Assembly (NCBI GenBank): GCA_020720965.1
Contig: DYNS01000003.1
Location: 1 to 33,378 of the forward strand
DNA length: 33,378 nt
From: Anaerolinea sp.
GTDB taxonomy: Bacteria > Chloroflexota > Anaerolineae > Anaerolineales > Villigracilaceae
Direction: 5' to 3'
Under the pieces are notes generated by a model that searched no databases, was not told the origin of the DNA, and worked only from the letters and a program-made list of their open reading frames with translations. The translations under genes were made by a program, and so were the position numbers. Positions 13,234 to 21,693 of this stretch are shown here, piece after piece (the first letter of the stretch is position 1; the number at the start of each line of letters is the position of its first letter).

Positions 13234-15318
13234 TTACTCTTCTTTCTTCAATTCCATTTCTTTCTTGTGCGCTTCCATAATTGGCTGCGCCAGGTGTTGA
13301 GGTACAACGTCGTAGTGGTCGTGTTCCATTGTGAAGTAGCCGCGCCCGCCGGTGAGAGAGCGGAGTTGGGTGGTGTAGCGGGTCATTTCTGCCATTGGCA
13401 CATGGGCTACAACGGTGGTGTTGCCGCGTTCCGCTTCGGTGCCTTGCACGCGCCCGCGCCGGGTGTTCATATCGCCCATCACATCGCCCAGGTGACTATC
13501 CGGTACGGTGACGCGGACGGACATAATCGGCTCGAAGAGGACGGGTCCGGCATCGTGTACGGCGAGTTTGAAGGCTTCGCGCCCGGCGGTTTCAAAGGCG
13601 ACCGGTTTAGAGTCTACGGGGTGTTCTTTGCCGTCATACACAATGACTTTGACGTTGCTCATGGGGTAGCCTGCAAATACGCCTTTTTCCAGCGCGGCGT
13701 GGATGCCTTTTTCGATGGGGGGCAGGTAAGAGCGGGAGAGGTTCATGCCTACGAGCTCATCGGTAAATTCAAAGTCGGCTTCGTGGTAGGGTTCAATTCG
13801 CAGATGAACTTCGCCGAATTGCCCAGAGCCGCCGCTTTGCTTTTTGTGGCGATATTGGGCGCTGGCTTTGCGGGTGATGCCCTCCCGGTACGGGATTTTG
13901 GGTTCTTCGATGAGGATGCCAACCTGGAACTTGGTCTGGGCGCGGTGAATGACGACGTCGATGTGCTGGTCGCCCATGCCTTGCAGAATGGTCTGCCCGG
14001 TGGCATGTTCGTTGTGCCAGGAGAGGGTCATATCCTCTTCGCAAAGGCGGGTGAGAGTGGGTGAGATTTTGGCGGCGTCTGCCTGGGTTTTGGGGTGAAC
14101 GGCAACCCGGTAGAGGGCGGCGGGGTATTGGGGAGCGGGGACGATAATCGGGTGGTTTTTCTCGCAGAGGGTGTCGCCGGTGACGGTGACGCTGAGTTTG
14201 GTAACGGTGGCAATATCGCCTGCGTGGGCAACTTTTACGGGGAGTGATTCTTTGCCGCGCTGAATGTGTAAGCCTGCCATGCGCTCGTCTGCGCCTTTGG
14301 TTTGGTTCCATAGATGAACGTCATTATGAATACTGCCAGACATGACCTTGAAGTAGGTCATCTTGCCCACAAAGGGGTCGGCGGTGGTTTTCCAAACGTA
14401 GAGGGCAATGGGACCTTGTTCGCTGTAAGCCAGTTTTTCCTCTTCGCCATTTTTGCCTTGGGCGGCGGTTTGCGGTCGTTCTGCCGGGCTGGGCATCAGG
14501 TCTATGATGGCATTGAGCAGGGGCGCTACGGCTTTTTCGTGTCCTGGGGCAGAGACGAAGACCGGGGCGAAGGTTCCAGCCACGACAACCTCTTTTAGTC
14601 CGCGCAGCAGTTCTTCTTCACTGAGGCTGCCTTGTTCAAAGAACTTTTCCATCAGGGTGTCATCGCCTTCGGCGGCGGCTTCTACCAGCTGCATGTGGGC
14701 TTCTTGGGCGGCTGATTGGTATTCGGCGGGGATGGGAGATGCGGTTTTGCCATCTCCGAGGTAGGCTTTCATGCCAATCAGGTCGATGACCCCGTGAAAG
14801 TCCAGTTTTTCGCCTAGGGGCAGTTGGGCTTTTACAACGCGGGTGCTTGTTCTCTTGGCAAAGTCTTCTATGGCTTCGTAGGCTTTGGCAAAATCAGCAT
14901 TTTCCCTGTCCATTTTGTTGATGACGACAAGGCGGGGCAGTTGAAAGGTGTCGCAGTAGTTCCAGGCTAGTTCTGTGCCAACTTCCACACCGGCAACTGA
15001 GTCGATGAGGACGACTGCGCCATCGGCTACGCTGAGGGCGGAAATCATTTCGCCGATGAAGTCGGTAAAGCCGGGGGCGTCTAATACGTTGACTTTGTGG
15101 TCGCGGTATTCCACTGGCATTACGCTGGTGTAAAGCGAAATTTTGCGGCGAATTTCTTCTTCGTCATAGTCCGAAACAGAACTGCCATCGTCCACTTTAC
15201 CAAGACGGTTGGAGCCGCCGGTAAAATGCAAAAATGCCTCCGACATCATCGTTTTTCCGGCGCCGCCGTGGGCGACCAGTGCGATGTTGCGGAGGTACTC
15301 GGTCGTGTACTCTTTCAT
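13234..15318 (-). CDS. Elongation factor G-like translational GTPase (EF-G type 2)
   Basis: A 694-residue, five-domain EF-G homologue. The GTPase motifs are G1 AHGGAGKT (16-23), G3 DAPGF (80-84) and G4 NKMD (134-137). The Gly-Gly in G1, where canonical EF-G has AHIDAGKT, and the N-terminal wording place it in the EF-G2/EF-G-like group, found beside a normal EF-G in many bacteria. Domains II to V are present: the RKSAQYRHKKQSGGSGQFGEV-type domain IV entry (written here as KKQSGGSGQFGEV) and GDMNTRRGRVQG of domain V. The group's exact role (translocation variant, ribosome recycling or stress) is unsettled. The ribosome site AAGGAG precedes the ATG. It is a single-gene unit, between a terminator and a divergent thioredoxin gene. 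Confidence 0.9.
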   Translation of the reverse strand: MKEYTTEYLRNIALVAHGGAGKTMMSEAFLHFTGGSNRLGKVDDGSSVSDYDEEEIRRKISLYTSVMPVEYRDHKVNVLDAPGFTDFIGEMISALSVADGAVVLIDSVAGVEVGTELAWNYCDTFQLPRLVVINKMDRENADFAKAYEAIEDFAKRTSTRVVKAQLPLGEKLDFHGVIDLIGMKAYLGDGKTASPIPAEYQSAAQEAHMQLVEAAAEGDDTLMEKFFEQGSLSEEELLRGLKEVVVAGTFAPVFVSAPGHEKAVAPLLNAIIDLMPSPAERPQTAAQGKNGEEEKLAYSEQGPIALYVWKTTADPFVGKMTYFKVMSGSIHNDVHLWNQTKGADERMAGLHIQRGKESLPVKVAHAGDIATVTKLSVTVTGDTLCEKNHPIIVPAPQYPAALYRVAVHPKTQADAAKISPTLTRLCEEDMTLSWHNEHATGQTILQGMGDQHIDVVIHRAQTKFQVGILIEEPKIPYREGITRKASAQYRHKKQSGGSGQFGEVHLRIEPYHEADFEFTDELVGMNLSRSYLPPIEKGIHAALEKGVFAGYPMSNVKVIVYDGKEHPVDSKPVAFETAGREAFKLAVHDAGPVLFEPIMSVRVTVPDSHLGDVMGDMNTRRGRVQGTEAERGNTTVVAHVPMAEMTRYTTQLRSLTGGRGYFTMEHDHYDVVPQHLAQPIMEAHKKEMELKKEE

Positions 15319-15385
15319 GGAGCCCTTCTCCTTATAAAATGTATTAGAAAAAGATAGCGCAGGGCTGGATTGTAAAAGAACTCTG

Positions 15386-15422
15386 TATAATTGTCAAAGT
15401 CCAATTGTCATAAGAATTGTCA
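15386..15422 (+). promoter_or_regulatory. Possible promoter and triple AATTGTCA repeat upstream of the thioredoxin gene
   Basis: A consensus TATAAT lies at 15386-15391 without a good -35. Three exact copies of AATTGTCA follow, at 15389-15396, 15403-15410 and 15415-15422 (14 and 12 bp apart). Another AATTGTCA occurs at 31281-31288, near the start point of the PLP-enzyme gene. They could be operator half-sites or competing -35 boxes. Confidence 0.35.
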
Positions 15423-15448
15423 TACATCTTTTCACTGGAGTGTAACCC

Positions 15449-15946
15449 ATGAATATTCTCGCAACGATGCAACATTATTCGGTTTTACTGTTAGGCTTGG
15501 TTTTGGTGCTTGTTTTGGCATTTGCCCTCTTCCGGCGGGGAACCCGCCTGCAAGATTCGCTGGCTTTTTTGAGCCTTTTGCTCGGTCTTGTGGTTGTTTA
15601 CTTTTATGTGCGTCCTGTTCAAACCCCGTTGATGGGAGAAGCCGCCAATGTGCAAGCCCAAATTGGCAAAGGCACGCCTGTCCTGTTGGAATTTCAGTCG
15701 CCTTATTGCATGGGCTGCGTGCAGATGAAGCCAATGGTGGATGCAATTGAGGCGGAGTATACCGGGAGGATGCTGGTACTCCGCGTGAATATTCAGGAGG
15801 AAGCCGGAAAGGAACTGGGACCTTACTACAATTTTGAATATACTCCCACCTTCATCTTCTTTAACGGGGAGGGGCAGGAAGTTTGGAGGAGCGTGGGCAG
15901 CCTGGATGAAGCCCGCCTGCGCGAGAGTTTGCCCCCCAACCCTTAA
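15449..15946 (+). CDS. Membrane-anchored thioredoxin-like protein
   Basis: A 165-residue protein with two N-terminal membrane segments (about 10-28 and 38-54) and a thioredoxin fold outside the membrane. The active site is SPYCMGC with Cys87 and Cys90, followed by VQMKPMVDAI. The cis-Pro loop is EYTPTFIFF and the fold ends with the strand/helix EGQEVWRSVGSLDEARLRESL. It probably reduces or maintains extracytoplasmic thiols, for example in cytochrome maturation, but no partner gene is nearby. The CMGC active site differs from the common CGPC. It has its own bidirectional terminator; a GGAG lies before the ATG. Confidence 0.85.
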   Translation: MNILATMQHYSVLLLGLVLVLVLAFALFRRGTRLQDSLAFLSLLLGLVVVYFYVRPVQTPLMGEAANVQAQIGKGTPVLLEFQSPYCMGCVQMKPMVDAIEAEYTGRMLVLRVNIQEEAGKELGPYYNFEYTPTFIFFNGEGQEVWRSVGSLDEARLRESLPPNP

Positions 15947-15950
15947 AGAA

Positions 15951-15980
15951 AAAGGGCGGCTGTGGATGCCGCCCTTTTTT
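15951..15980. terminator. Bidirectional rho-independent terminator
   Basis: A 10-bp stem AAAGGGCGGC/GCCGCCCTTT with a 7-nt loop. On the plus strand it runs into six T, on the minus strand into TTTTTCTTT. It separates the convergent thioredoxin and acyl-CoA ligase genes. Confidence 0.92.
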
Positions 15981-15990
15981 GTTGTATTTC

Positions 15991-17700
15991 TTACCCGTTT
16001 GCTTTTTCCTTGTGCTGACGTACCAGCTCGCGCCGTAAAATTTTGCCTACGGTGGTTTTGGGCAGTTCGCTTCTAAACTCAATGTGAGTCGGCACTTTGT
16101 AGGCGGCAAGGTGTTCTTTGGCAAAGGACTTTATCTCCTCTTCGGTGAGGGTTTCGTTGGGCTTTACCACAATCCAGGCTTTGACTGTTTCGCCCCGGTA
16201 CGGGTCGGGGATGCCTGCTACGCCGACTTCCAGCACTTTGGGGTGAGCGATGACGACTTCTTCCACTTCGCGGGGCCAAACCTGGTATCCGCCGGGTTTG
16301 ATGAGTTCTTTTTTGCGGTCTACGATGTAGAAATAACCGTCATCGTCCATGCGGGCAATGTCGCCGGTAAAAAGCCAGGGCGCGCCGCCATCGTTCCGGT
16401 CGCGGAGGGTGTTGGCAGTTTCGGTGGGCATGTTGTGGTAGCCGCGCATCACCTGTGGTCCGCGGATGATGAGTTCGCCGACTTCGCCGGTTCCCATTTC
16501 GGTTTCGCCGTCATCCAGGCTGATGATTTTGCATTCCACATCCGGTAGGGGCATTCCAATCGAGCCAATTTTGTTTGCGCCGAGCATGGGGTTGCAGTGG
16601 GTGGCGGTAGGCGCTTCGGAAAGCCCAAAGCCTTCAAAGACCACGCCGCCGGTAAGGGCTTCAAACTTCTCTTTGGTTTCGCGCATCAGTGGGGCAGAGC
16701 CGGAGATGCAGGCTTTGATGGAGCGCAGGTTGTATTTGCCTGCCGCCACATCCGGGTGATTGTTGATGGCGTTGTATAGGGTGGGAACACCGGGGAAGAC
16801 AGTTGGCTTGTATTTATCAATGCTTTCCAGCACATCTTTCAGGTCACGCGGGTTGGGAACCATCACCATACTCGCGCCAGATGCCATGGCGAACAACATC
16901 CCCGCCACCATGCCGTACACATGGAAGAGCGGAATTGCCATTAGCACGGTTTCTTTGCCATCTTCTGCGGTGACAAACCAGCGCCGAATTTGCAGGGCAT
17001 TGGCAACCACATTACGATGCCGGGCAACCGCGCCCTTGGAAACGCCAGTTGTGCCGCCAGAATATTGGAATAAACCATTATCATCTGCCGTTACCTCTAC
17101 TTTGGGGCGACTGGAGGCGGGATACTGTTTTAGCAGGTCTTTCATCCACACATCGCCGGGCTGCAAACCACCTTCAATCCGAAAGCCGCCTTTTTTCTCC
17201 TTTGCCAGGGTGAACAAAAGCGCCAGAACCGGGGGCAGGGTTTCCTTCAGGTTGGTGACGATGATGGTCTTGAGTTTGGTTTTGGGCTGGGCAGTTTTGA
17301 TGGTCTTGTAATAGTTCGTCATCACGAACATCACTTCCACCCCGGCATCATTCACCTGATGTTCAATTTCGCTTGGGGTGTAAAGCGGGTTGGTTGCAAC
17401 CACCACGCCCCCCGCCTTAAGAATGCCAAAATACGCCATGACAAATTGGGGCGTGTTGGGCATAAACAAACCCACCCGGTCGCCTTTCTTTACCCCCATT
17501 GCCGCCAGCGCCCCGGCGATTCGGTCGGTGTAGTCGTTCATTTCGCGGTAACTAATTGCCGCCCCCTTAAATAGCGTGCAGGGTCGTTCCGGGTATTTCT
17601 GGGCGCCTTCTTCCAAAAAATGGAACAGCGGCACTTGCGGGTACTCAATGGCGGTTGGAACTCCTTTGTCGTAGTTCTTCAACCAGGGTCTTAAATCCAT
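15991..17700 (-). CDS. Long-chain acyl-CoA synthetase (AMP-binding, FadD-like)
   Basis: The enzyme activates fatty acids to acyl-CoA with ATP. The 569-residue length fits FadD. The landmarks of the adenylate-forming superfamily are present: the P-loop YSGGTTGVSKGAVARH, the A5 segment EGFGLSEAPTATHCNP, the A7 segment WLFTGDIARMDDDGYFYIVDRKKELI, and the A10 lysine in LPKTTVGKILRRELV. The N-terminal PLFHFLEEGAQKYPERPC is typical of long-chain ligases. It has its own promoter and a strong ribosome site (GGAGGAGGAG). It is therefore a single-gene unit facing the end of miaA. Substrate chain length cannot be read from sequence. Confidence 0.9.
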   Translation of the reverse strand: MDLRPWLKNYDKGVPTAIEYPQVPLFHFLEEGAQKYPERPCTLFKGAAISYREMNDYTDRIAGALAAMGVKKGDRVGLFMPNTPQFVMAYFGILKAGGVVVATNPLYTPSEIEHQVNDAGVEVMFVMTNYYKTIKTAQPKTKLKTIIVTNLKETLPPVLALLFTLAKEKKGGFRIEGGLQPGDVWMKDLLKQYPASSRPKVEVTADDNGLFQYSGGTTGVSKGAVARHRNVVANALQIRRWFVTAEDGKETVLMAIPLFHVYGMVAGMLFAMASGASMVMVPNPRDLKDVLESIDKYKPTVFPGVPTLYNAINNHPDVAAGKYNLRSIKACISGSAPLMRETKEKFEALTGGVVFEGFGLSEAPTATHCNPMLGANKIGSIGMPLPDVECKIISLDDGETEMGTGEVGELIIRGPQVMRGYHNMPTETANTLRDRNDGGAPWLFTGDIARMDDDGYFYIVDRKKELIKPGGYQVWPREVEEVVIAHPKVLEVGVAGIPDPYRGETVKAWIVVKPNETLTEEEIKSFAKEHLAAYKVPTHIEFRSELPKTTVGKILRRELVRQHKEKANG

Positions 17701-17754
17701 CGCAACTCCTCCTCCGAAACAGTGTTTTTAATTGTTCTTACACAGACAATAAAC

Positions 17755-17783
17755 AGTATAGAGGCGAGGGGGCGAAAAGTCAA
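17755..17783 (-). promoter_or_regulatory. Promoter of the acyl-CoA synthetase gene
   Basis: On the minus strand TTGACT (17783-17778), a 17-bp spacer and TATACT (17760-17755), lying just after the miaA stop codon. The start point would be near 17748, giving a leader of about 48 nt. Confidence 0.75.
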
Positions 17784-17797
17784 ACTTGAGAAAAATT

Positions 17798-18724
17798 TCA
17801 CCAACGATTCAGCGCCGAGGCGAGGTAGGCTTTTACCTGCGCCGAAGCATTTTCCCCTGCCTCAAACCACCGAATTTGGGAATCGCCCTCCTTAAACCAG
17901 TTCGCCTGCCGCCGGACGAAGATTCTCGTTAAGCGCCGCATTTGGGCTTTGGCTTCCTCCTCGCTCATCTCCCCGCGCAGGACAGCCGCCGCTTCGCGGT
18001 AGCCGATGGCGGACAGGCTGGGCAGGCTGGGGTCGTAGCCGGTGTTTAGCAGGGTTTGCACTTCCTGAAGAAATCCGTTTTGGAACATGGCTTCGATGCG
18101 GGCATCGATTCGGGCATAGAGTTCTGGCCTGGGACGTTGCAAACCGACCTGAATCAGGCGGTAGGGCGAGGGCTGCTGCCCCCTTTGGGCGGAGAAGGCT
18201 CTTCCGGCGCTGAATATCACTTCCAGGGCGCGGACGGTGCGGCGCAGGTTGCGTGCGTCTATGGCGGCGGCGGCGAGGGGGTCGAGTATTCTTAATTTAT
18301 CGTGTAGCCACTGGGGGGAGTTTTGGGCGGCGAGGTTTTCCAGCACCTGACGCAGTCGGGGGTCTGCCTGCACGGGGGGCGGTGTCCAGCCCTGGGTGAC
18401 GGCGCGGACGTATTGACCGGTTCCGCCGACCAGCAGGGGGAGATGATTTCGCTGGTGAATGGCTTGGATGACGAGGCGGGCTTCCGCCTGGAATTGTGCC
18501 AGGGACCAGGTTTCGTTGGGGTCGGCGACATCGATGAGGTGGTGCGGAATCCCTTTTCGTTCTTCCAGGCTGGGTTTGGCGGTGCCAATGTCCATGCCCC
18601 GGTAGAGCAGGCGCGAATCGGCGGAGATGATTTCGGCGTTGAGGTCTTGCGCCAGGGCAATGGCGAGGTCGGTTTTGCCTACGGCGGTGGCTCCGAGCAG
18701 GACGAGGAGGGGCGGTTGGGTCAT
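17798..18724 (-). CDS. miaA: tRNA dimethylallyltransferase
   Basis: MiaA adds a dimethylallyl group to the N6 of A37 in tRNAs reading codons that begin with U. The 308-residue protein has the P-loop LGATAVGKT (residues 10-18), then AEIISADSRLLYRGMDIGTAKP, GIPHHLIDVADPNETWS, LLVGGTGQYVRAV and the C-terminal RRLTRIFVRRQANWF, all diagnostic. It starts 3 nt after yraN and is probably the last gene of the long gatC operon. Interestingly, its substrates include tRNAs for Cys, Trp, Phe, Tyr, Leu and Ser, so it can in principle influence reading of the Cys codons in leader peptides. Confidence 0.95.
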   Translation of the reverse strand: MTQPPLLVLLGATAVGKTDLAIALAQDLNAEIISADSRLLYRGMDIGTAKPSLEERKGIPHHLIDVADPNETWSLAQFQAEARLVIQAIHQRNHLPLLVGGTGQYVRAVTQGWTPPPVQADPRLRQVLENLAAQNSPQWLHDKLRILDPLAAAAIDARNLRRTVRALEVIFSAGRAFSAQRGQQPSPYRLIQVGLQRPRPELYARIDARIEAMFQNGFLQEVQTLLNTGYDPSLPSLSAIGYREAAAVLRGEMSEEEAKAQMRRLTRIFVRRQANWFKEGDSQIRWFEAGENASAQVKAYLASALNRW

Positions 18725-18727
18725 GGG

Positions 18728-19084
18728 TTATGTCAGGTGGGATGTGACGTTTTGAAAGTGTTCGATGTTGGTTTGGGGTTGGGTTTCGATGGCGATAGCG
18801 TCACATTGCCAGAAGTCCAGGTTGTGTTGGCTGGCGTAGTGTTGGGCAGCGGCGTGCATGTGTTTTAGTTTGCGGGGGGTGAGGGCTTCTTCTGGCAAGC
18901 CAAAGCGGCGGTTGGAGCGGGTTTTTACTTCTACAAAGATGGTTTGGTCTTGCAGGCGGGCAACCAGGTCAATTTCGCCGTAGGGGGTGCGGGCGTTGGT
19001 TTCGATGATTTGGTAGCCGTGTTCTTGCAGGTATTGGGCGGCGGTGCTTTCTCCCCATTTGCCGAGGGTTTGGTTGTGGTTCAT
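18728..19084 (-). CDS. YraN/UPF0102 family endonuclease-like protein
   Basis: A 118-residue protein of the UPF0102 family, which has a restriction-endonuclease-like fold and no settled role. Family landmarks are LGKWGESTAAQYLQEHGY, the catalytic-type segment ARTPYGEIDLVAR, IFVEVKTRSNRRFG and the C-terminal QCDAIAIE. The start is the ATG at 19084, preceded by AAAGGG; the upstream open frame runs through a large hairpin and adds non-conserved residues. It lies in the miaA operon. Confidence 0.9.
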   Translation of the reverse strand: MNHNQTLGKWGESTAAQYLQEHGYQIIETNARTPYGEIDLVARLQDQTIFVEVKTRSNRRFGLPEEALTPRKLKHMHAAAQHYASQHNLDFWQCDAIAIETQPQTNIEHFQNVTSHLT

Positions 19085-19097
19085 GGGGTTTCCCTTT

Positions 19098-19125
19098 CCA
19101 CAGCCCGCCCAAAGGCGGGCTGTGG
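19098..19125 (-). repeat. Perfect 12-bp hairpin without T-tract, upstream of yraN
   Basis: CCACAGCCCGCC and GGCGGGCTGTGG with a 4-nt loop lie 14 nt before the yraN start. No T-run follows on the minus strand, so it is not a good intrinsic terminator. It might stabilise the upstream mRNA end or lower yraN/miaA expression. Confidence 0.6.
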
Positions 19126-19139
19126 GGGTGTTTGGGGGG

Positions 19140-20846
19140 TTATTCGGCGTAATCTTCCACGACGTATTCGTCATCAATTTCGCCGTCTCCGTTCAGGTCT
19201 ACGCCGAAGTACATGCCTTCGGGGTTTTCATCTGTCCATTCGGCGTAGTTGATGTAGACGAGAGCGCCTTCTTGCAGGGTGATGGCTTCGGCGCTAAATT
19301 CTTCTTCCAATTCTTCGGTGATGCGGGTCATGTAGAAGTTGAATTCGCCCTCGGCGTTGAGTTTTTCGGTGTTGATGAGCAGGTCTCCGGCTTTGTCGTC
19401 CAGCCAGGCGGTGATGATTCCGCCGCCGGTGATGTCTGCGCCGTAGATTTCAAAGTAGTAGTCGGCGGCGGCAGGGTTTTCGATGCCGAAGATGATGCTG
19501 GGTGATTCGTCTGCCAGGGTTTCGTAGGCAATCCCGCCTTCTTGCGGGTAAAAGTAGGCGATGTCCACCTGCCCTGGGGTGAGGTAAATTTGCTCGATGC
19601 CGATGCTGTATCCGGGTCCGATGAGGACGAGGTCGGTAAGGGTTTCTTCGGCAAGTTCGGAGCCGTCCACTTCGATGGTAACGTCCAACCCGGCGGGCAG
19701 GCTGTAGATGGGTTCCGGGGCGTTCATGCTGGCTTCCATGCGGAATTGGGTGTAAGAGGCGCCGGCAATTTCGTTTACGATTTTGCCGTCCACATAGCCC
19801 AGGCGTTTGCCGTTTTCATCGGTTATCAGGATGTGCCCTTCGCCATCCAAAAAGATTTGGTTGTATTGAGGGGCGGGCGCGGCGAGTTTTGCGCCCAAGG
19901 CGGAGGAGGCTTCTCCGCTACAAAAGGGGCATTCCTGTTCAACCAGCCGGGCGGAGGTGGGGGTTAAATCCAGGGTGGCGGTTTCGGCGTTGCCCGACCA
20001 TACGTCCGATTCTACCTGCGGGTTGATGGAGGTTTCATACGTCCAAGAGTCGTCCCTCGAATCCACCAGCAGTTCGCGGGTTTCGCCGGGGTAGTTGTTG
20101 TCGTAAACGAGAATGGCGTACATGCCATCGCCTTTGTCTTGCACGCCAACGGGGGTAATGGCATGACCGCTGCCCTCGGCGTTGTAGATGCCGATGGTGT
20201 AGGTTTCGGTGTTGGGGTCCATCTCTTGCACTATTTGCAAAATTTCCATGGGCGTACCGCGTACAACGCTGGCATAGGTGGGGGCTACGGTTTGGGTTGC
20301 CCACCAATAGGCAAGCTCGCGTTGCAGGGCTTCGTCTTCGATGCTCAGTTGGTTGGCAAACTCGCCGCCGAAGTCTTGCGGGGGAATTTGCCCGGTGTAC
20401 ATCATCATACTCAGGGCAGCCATGCCCTCGCAGTGACCGCCGGCCATGGCGCCGTTAATTTGCTCCATCCATTGCTCGGCGGGCGGGGTGAGGATGCACT
20501 CCTCGCCGTTCAGGTCGGCGCAAACCTGGTCGCCGAACATGCGGCGCAGCTCTGCCGGGGTCAGGTTGGTCACGGGCAGGTCATCGCCATAGTTGGGGAA
20601 GCTGAATCCGTTTTGTTGGGGGTCGAAGCCGAGGGGGGATTCTCCCGTTTCGGGGGCGGGTTCCGGCTGTGATTCTGATTCTTCTGAGGCGGTTTCCGCT
20701 TCGGGGGCGGGTTCTTCTCCCAGGGGTTGAGTTTCGGCGGCGGGGGTTTCTCCCTCCGAGAGGAACAGGGCTGCCCCGCCCACGAGCGCGGCAAGCAGGC
20801 AGCAGCCCAGGACGGCAAACAGGATGAGGGGGGTTATCTTCTTCAT
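19140..20846 (-). CDS. Membrane-anchored protein with putative cysteine-peptidase-like domain and EF-hand loop
   Basis: A 568-residue protein with a basic N-terminus, one long hydrophobic segment (about residues 5-31) and a Pro/Glu-rich linker (to about 72), so it is probably anchored with its body outside. The central part holds AGGHCEGMAAL (Cys139), GSGHAITPVGV (His228) and LVYDNNYPGE (Asp249/Asn250), an order and wording like papain-fold peptidases or peptide-binding relatives. Two more Cys occur in ECPFCSGEA. Near the C-terminus DLNGDGEIDDE has the calcium-loop pattern of an EF-hand or dockerin. The start is ATG 20846. It sits in the operon between the M55 aminopeptidase and yraN. I do not recognise a named family; the peptidase idea rests on motifs only. 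Confidence 0.7.
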   Translation of the reverse strand: MKKITPLILFAVLGCCLLAALVGGAALFLSEGETPAAETQPLGEEPAPEAETASEESESQPEPAPETGESPLGFDPQQNGFSFPNYGDDLPVTNLTPAELRRMFGDQVCADLNGEECILTPPAEQWMEQINGAMAGGHCEGMAALSMMMYTGQIPPQDFGGEFANQLSIEDEALQRELAYWWATQTVAPTYASVVRGTPMEILQIVQEMDPNTETYTIGIYNAEGSGHAITPVGVQDKGDGMYAILVYDNNYPGETRELLVDSRDDSWTYETSINPQVESDVWSGNAETATLDLTPTSARLVEQECPFCSGEASSALGAKLAAPAPQYNQIFLDGEGHILITDENGKRLGYVDGKIVNEIAGASYTQFRMEASMNAPEPIYSLPAGLDVTIEVDGSELAEETLTDLVLIGPGYSIGIEQIYLTPGQVDIAYFYPQEGGIAYETLADESPSIIFGIENPAAADYYFEIYGADITGGGIITAWLDDKAGDLLINTEKLNAEGEFNFYMTRITEELEEEFSAEAITLQEGALVYINYAEWTDENPEGMYFGVDLNGDGEIDDEYVVEDYAE

Positions 20847-20871
20847 TCTAAGGCTCACTTTTCTCAATAAA

Positions 20872-21693
20872 TTAGGCGTTTGCCAGCCCGGTAATGGCGC
20901 GGAAGGCGGAATAGGCTTGCGCCATATCTTCGGCTTGTACCGAGACGAGGGTGTCTTCTCTCTGGCTGTTGGGCAGGCGGGAGGCGCGGTCTGCCATGTC
21001 GGAGGTCATCAGTTGCACGGTGACGAGAATGGGCGTTTCCAGGGTGTAGGGGGCGGGGGCGATTCCTTGTTGCAGGTGCAGGACAGCCTGTTTGGCGGCA
21101 TCCTGAATGAGGCGCTGGGTAACGGCGGGGGGCAGGCATTCCGCCGAGGTGCGCCCGGTTGCCTGTTTGACGATGGCGGTTTGCATTTCTCCCAAAAAGT
21201 CCACTGTTTGGGCGCAGGCGGTTTGGTCGCCGGTGACCATGATGACCGGCACGCCAAAATGCCCGGCGAGAGCGCCGTTTAACCCATATTCGCCGGTGAG
21301 TTGGTCGTTGAGCCACAGGTTGGCAACGCACTTGCTGGACCAGGTGTGGTCTAGTACGGCGTTTTGCGAACCCTGGCGGGCGTGATACCCAACGAAGATG
21401 ACTCCGTCCACATCTTCGGCGATGCCTTGCATCATGGAGAAGGGGGCGGAGGTGCTGGCGTTGAGGCGGGCGCGGGGGTCCAGCTCTTCAATGAGGATGT
21501 TGACCCCGTTCCAGTGACCATCCGCCACGAGGACATCTGTCGCCCCGGCTTCGACTGCTCCGGCAATGGCGGCGTTTACGTCTGCGGTCATCAGGTGGCG
21601 AAAACGGGCGTATTCGTAATGTCCGGGCGTTACCTGGTCCCAGTTTACAACGCCGGTAATGCCTTCCATATCCGCTGCGATTAAGATTTTCAT
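20872..21693 (-). CDS. D-aminopeptidase, peptidase family M55 (DppA-like)
   Basis: A zinc D-stereospecific aminopeptidase; Bacillus DppA cleaves D-Ala-D-Ala. The 273-residue protein has the metal ligands at the family's places: Asp8 and Glu10 in AADMEG, His60 in VADGHWNG, His104 in VGYHARQG, and Glu135 in TGEYGLN. The start is the ATG at 21693 behind GGAGAACCC, which overlaps the preceding gene's stop by 4 nt (ATGA). This implies coupling with the DUF4870-like membrane protein. It could recycle D-amino-acid peptides from cell wall, in keeping with the M19 dipeptidase elsewhere in the window. Confidence 0.92.
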   Translation of the reverse strand: MKILIAADMEGITGVVNWDQVTPGHYEYARFRHLMTADVNAAIAGAVEAGATDVLVADGHWNGVNILIEELDPRARLNASTSAPFSMMQGIAEDVDGVIFVGYHARQGSQNAVLDHTWSSKCVANLWLNDQLTGEYGLNGALAGHFGVPVIMVTGDQTACAQTVDFLGEMQTAIVKQATGRTSAECLPPAVTQRLIQDAAKQAVLHLQQGIAPAPYTLETPILVTVQLMTSDMADRASRLPNSQREDTLVSVQAEDMAQAYSAFRAITGLANA

